A DNA stretch of 64,000 bases from Debaryomyces hansenii CBS767. Its lineage: Eukaryota > Ascomycota > Pichiomycetes > Serinales > Debaryomycetaceae. The translations under genes were made by a program, and so were the position numbers. The notes beneath the pieces were generated by a model. The model was not told the origin of the DNA and did no database searches. It saw only the letters and a program-made list of their open reading frames with translations. Location of the stretch: contig NC_006045.2 in the NCBI RefSeq assembly GCF_000006445.2, positions 1,116,001 to 1,180,000 on the forward strand, written 5' to 3'. Below, in pieces: positions 61,697-64,000 of the stretch; position 1 is the first letter of the stretch, and each line of letters opens with the position of its first letter.

Positions 61697-61990
61697 TCAC
61701 GACGAATCGTCAGGACGAGCCTGCTCGGCCTCTACTTTGCTACCTTTATCCACTAAACTTTTATACCCTTTCCAATTGTCGTGGACCCGTCTCTGCTGCA
61801 ACGACTCTTCGGCCTTGCTACCCTCTGCTAACACCTTACCGGTCCTTTTACCCTTGGGAGACGCAACAGATCCACGCATATTTGTGGCCATATTCTTGGA
61901 CCTAACTGCTGTTGTACCCATCATTCTCCACGCAGGACAAACTGACGTCCTCATTGAACTTAATTGACATATTCCTAAACGACTTAGCAT
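61697..61990 (-). CDS. Short paralog of the LEA-like protein
   Basis: 97 aa from ATG. Basic, Arg/Met-rich N-terminus (MLSRLGICQLSSMRTS) suggests mitochondrial targeting. One diverged repeat remains (KRTGKVLAEGSKAEESLQQ). The tail matches the neighbour's tail closely: GYKSL, DKGSK, EAEQARPDD against GYDSL, DKGSK, ETEQNRPDD. So this is a neighbouring duplicate that has one repeat instead of three. No break is visible. Confidence 0.6.
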   Translation of the reverse strand: MLSRLGICQLSSMRTSVCPAWRMMGTTAVRSKNMATNMRGSVASPKGKRTGKVLAEGSKAEESLQQRRVHDNWKGYKSLVDKGSKVEAEQARPDDSS

Positions 61991-62606
61991 TTTTGAAATT
62001 TGGTTTACTTTATACTCGCGATCCTTATGATGGATTTTTTGTCAACTCTGAACATCTCTTTTATACATCATTTATACGGGTTTCCCCTACCCATTATGGC
62101 GTGAGCATTTAATATTCTCCTCATGAGGTATTTAGAGTTCATTAACTACCATGTATTGCTTTTTGGCAATAACCGCATAATTAACTTCTTTGGTCATGCA
62201 ACCATTCTCGAGCACCAGGCTCCCATACAAAATAATGGCTATTGCATTGATTAACAGGGATATAATTTTTACGAGTGTTTTATCTAAATCCAGGCTTGAT
62301 CATAGAGCAGGTTCAATATACACCATTACTAATGATAACACTAAAGACTTTTCTTATGGTTAGGTTGCTAGTGGGTTAGACTTAATAATGGCTAAAGCGG
62401 CACATATATAGAACTTTTTTTTCAGAAAGTTTGATTCCTGATCAACACTCTTCAACAGCCGATCCGAAGTGCTTTAATGTGGACTGGTGTTCCAATCTAC
62501 CACGACATCGTGGTACCGCCATTTTGCAATCTTATATAAGCATCAAGAAATTTTTTCAACGCGATAGTAGAATTGGCGATAAATGCACACCTTCATATTG
62601 GTAAAT
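61991..62606. other. Divergent promoter region LEA-like paralog/GDA1
   Basis: Roughly 615 bp. TATATAAG at 62533-62540, about 70 bp before the GDA1 ATG. No ORF or RNA gene seen. Confidence 0.45.
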
Positions 62607-64000
62607 ATGAACCAAAAAGGTGTTCTTTTCAATAAAATAGCCATACAGCAGTCATATTCCAGAATGATTTCCAATCGTAACGTTCGTGTGATTGTGTCTG
62701 TATTTGCAATCTTTGCAGTGATTATTTTTTTCGCTACGTCGCAGAGTTCATTCGGTAATTCCGTTCAAAGAGTCAATACACCTAGTAATGGAGATGCTAT
62801 TTTCCAGCATGAACAAGAGTCGAATACGCTCCAAGGAAAGCCATACGACGGCAGCCAGCCACCATACTCACAAGAGGACAAGAAGGTGCCAGGTAAACAA
62901 GAAAATGGTGGAAAAGATGGTAAGATTATAGCTGATAAGAGCACCGGCGAGAAATCAAGCCAGAATAAAATTGGCAATAATGACAACAAAAATGCGGCCG
63001 ATAAAGGTATAGACAAGGGTACTAATGGAGGAAGCGCAGATACATGCAATGAAGTTGATTATGTGGTGATGATCGACGCAGGATCAACGGGATCGCGTGT
63101 CCATGTGTACGAATTCGACACCTGTAAATCACCACCGGTATTGTTGAGTGAGAAATTCGAGATGTTGAAGCCAGGGTTATCGCAATTCGATACTGATACT
63201 AAGGGTGCAGCTGCGTCGTTGGATCCATTGTTGAAAATAGCCATGGATACGGTTCCAAAAGCCAAGCAAGGTTGTACACCAGTTGCAGTAAAGGCCACGG
63301 CTGGGTTGAGATTATTGGGAGAAGAAAAGTCGAAGAATACCTTGGCAGAAGTCAGACGTCACTTGGAAGAAGATTATCCATTTGCTGTTGTCGAAGACGA
63401 GGGAGTTTCCATTATGGACGGTAAAGACGAAGGTGTATATGCCTGGATTACCACCAATTACTTATTGGGTAATATCGGGAGTTCCGAGAAGCTTCCAACT
63501 GCCGCCGTGTTCGATTTGGGGGGTGGATCTACCCAAATTGTATTTGAGCCAGAATTCGGCAACAAAGAACAAATGGTTGACGGAGAATACAAATACCAAT
63601 TCACCTTTGGTGACAGAGAGTTCACCTTATACCAATTCTCGCATTTAGGATTTGGTTTGATGCAAGGAAGAAATAAGATTAACGGGTTAGTCGTTAAATC
63701 AAAGTTGAAGGATAATAAAGAATTAGACAATGCTAAGTTTACTTCTGAAAAAGCCATGAAGGATGCCAAGGCGACCGTGACTATCACAAACCCATGTATT
63801 GCTCCTGGTGTTACTGCCGAAAACGTTCAAGTTAAAATGAGCGAGGAAGAGTTTTATCTTGTGAATATGAAGGGTCCATCGGTGGCTGCTGGTGCCCAAT
63901 GTCGTTTCCTTGCTGAAAAGGTGTTGAACAAGGACGCGGAATGTACTACCAAACCATGTTCATTTAATGGTGTCCATCAACCTTCATTGACCAAGACGTT
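62607..64000 (+). CDS. GDA1: Golgi guanosine diphosphatase Gda1 (3' end cut by window)
   Basis: GDA1/CD39 nucleoside diphosphatase. In the Golgi lumen it turns GDP into GMP, which leaves in exchange for GDP-mannose and so supports mannosylation. It begins at ATG 62607. A type II signal anchor spans about residues 31-45 ([17 protein letters not shown]), then a Lys/Gly/Asn-rich stem (about 70-145). Apyrase conserved regions: ACR1 [14 protein letters not shown] (D157), ACR2 [12 protein letters not shown]3 [18 protein letters not shown]4 [14 protein letters not shown]. The frame is open to the last base; about 60-90 residues are probably missing. Confidence 0.95.
   Translation, partial: MNQKGVLFNKIAIQQSYSRMISNRNVRVIVSVFAIFAVIIFFATSQSSFGNSVQRVNTPSNGDAIFQHEQESNTLQGKPYDGSQPPYSQEDKKVPGKQENGGKDGKIIADKSTGEKSSQNKIGNNDNKNAADKGIDKGTNGGSADTCNEVDYVVMIDAGSTGSRVHVYEFDTCKSPPVLLSEKFEMLKPGLSQFDTDTKGAAASLDPLLKIAMDTVPKAKQGCTPVAVKATAGLRLLGEEKSKNTLAEVRRHLEEDYPFAVVEDEGVSIMDGKDEGVYAWITTNYLLGNIGSSEKLPTAAVFDLGGGSTQIVFEPEFGNKEQMVDGEYKYQFTFGDREFTLYQFSHLGFGLMQGRNKINGLVVKSKLKDNKELDNAKFTSEKAMKDAKATVTITNPCIAPGVTAENVQVKMSEEEFYLVNMKGPSVAAGAQCRFLAEKVLNKDAECTTKPCSFNGVHQPSLTKT

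Noticed and set aside
62765..63049. Minus-strand frames over GDA1 (62765-63787)
   Set aside because: Shadows of the GDA1 gene, which is open to the window end and fully supported by apyrase motifs.

Overview
This window is nuclear DNA from a budding yeast. Genes are compact and almost intron-free, and the proteins read as clear orthologs of Saccharomycotina families. The gene set, including an Mp65-type cell-wall glucanase and a Cmc2/Pup3/Hsm3/Mtc1 neighbourhood, fits the CUG-Ser clade, and Debaryomyces or a close relative is my best guess. In-frame CTG codons are scarce and often lie inside Ser-rich stretches, which fits CTG read as Ser. Leucines at CTG in standard translations should therefore be treated with caution. 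Several open frames only appear to begin at GTG or TTG. For those I moved the start to the first in-frame ATG.

Layout. 1-8 kb: the 5'-truncated ABC exporter YOR1, then on the minus strand UBP8 (SAGA deubiquitinase), PLP2 (CCT co-chaperone) and CYC1 (cytochrome c). 8.6-20.6 kb: CWC22 with an RS tail, a divergent mitochondrial PPR-like gene, CAB4 (CoA synthesis), UBP15, and a 2 kb gene-poor, visibly GC-richer tract. 20.6-36.8 kb: the cell-wall glucanase MP65/SCW10, RAP1, PPN2, GYP7, MTR4, an unassigned four-helix membrane protein and PRC1 (carboxypeptidase Y). 37-51 kb: an NPR1/HAL-like kinase, mitochondrial SHM1 carrying a one-base frameshift, SIN4, HSM3, YEL1, PUP3 (with an intron), CMC2 and MTC1. 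51-64 kb: FMP46, a second 2.2 kb gene-poor tract, NIT2, a small probable mitochondrial protein, a PDH kinase, PEX13, two neighbouring LEA-like paralogs and the 5' part of GDA1.

The genes are mostly housekeeping and do not form one pathway. Several themes recur: mitochondrial functions (CYC1, SHM1, CMC2, PDH kinase, FMP46, the PPR-like gene, LEA-like pair), ubiquitin and proteasome functions (UBP8, UBP15, HSM3, PUP3), and vacuole or secretory functions (PRC1, PPN2, GYP7, YEL1, GDA1). I saw no tRNA, rRNA, transposon, CRISPR or viral sequence.

The most unusual items are the SHM1 frameshift, the two ORF-poor tracts with bulged hairpins and clustered regulatory motifs, the LEA-like paralog pair, RAP1 with a C-terminal RCT-like domain, and a uORF whose stop overlaps the PPN2 start.
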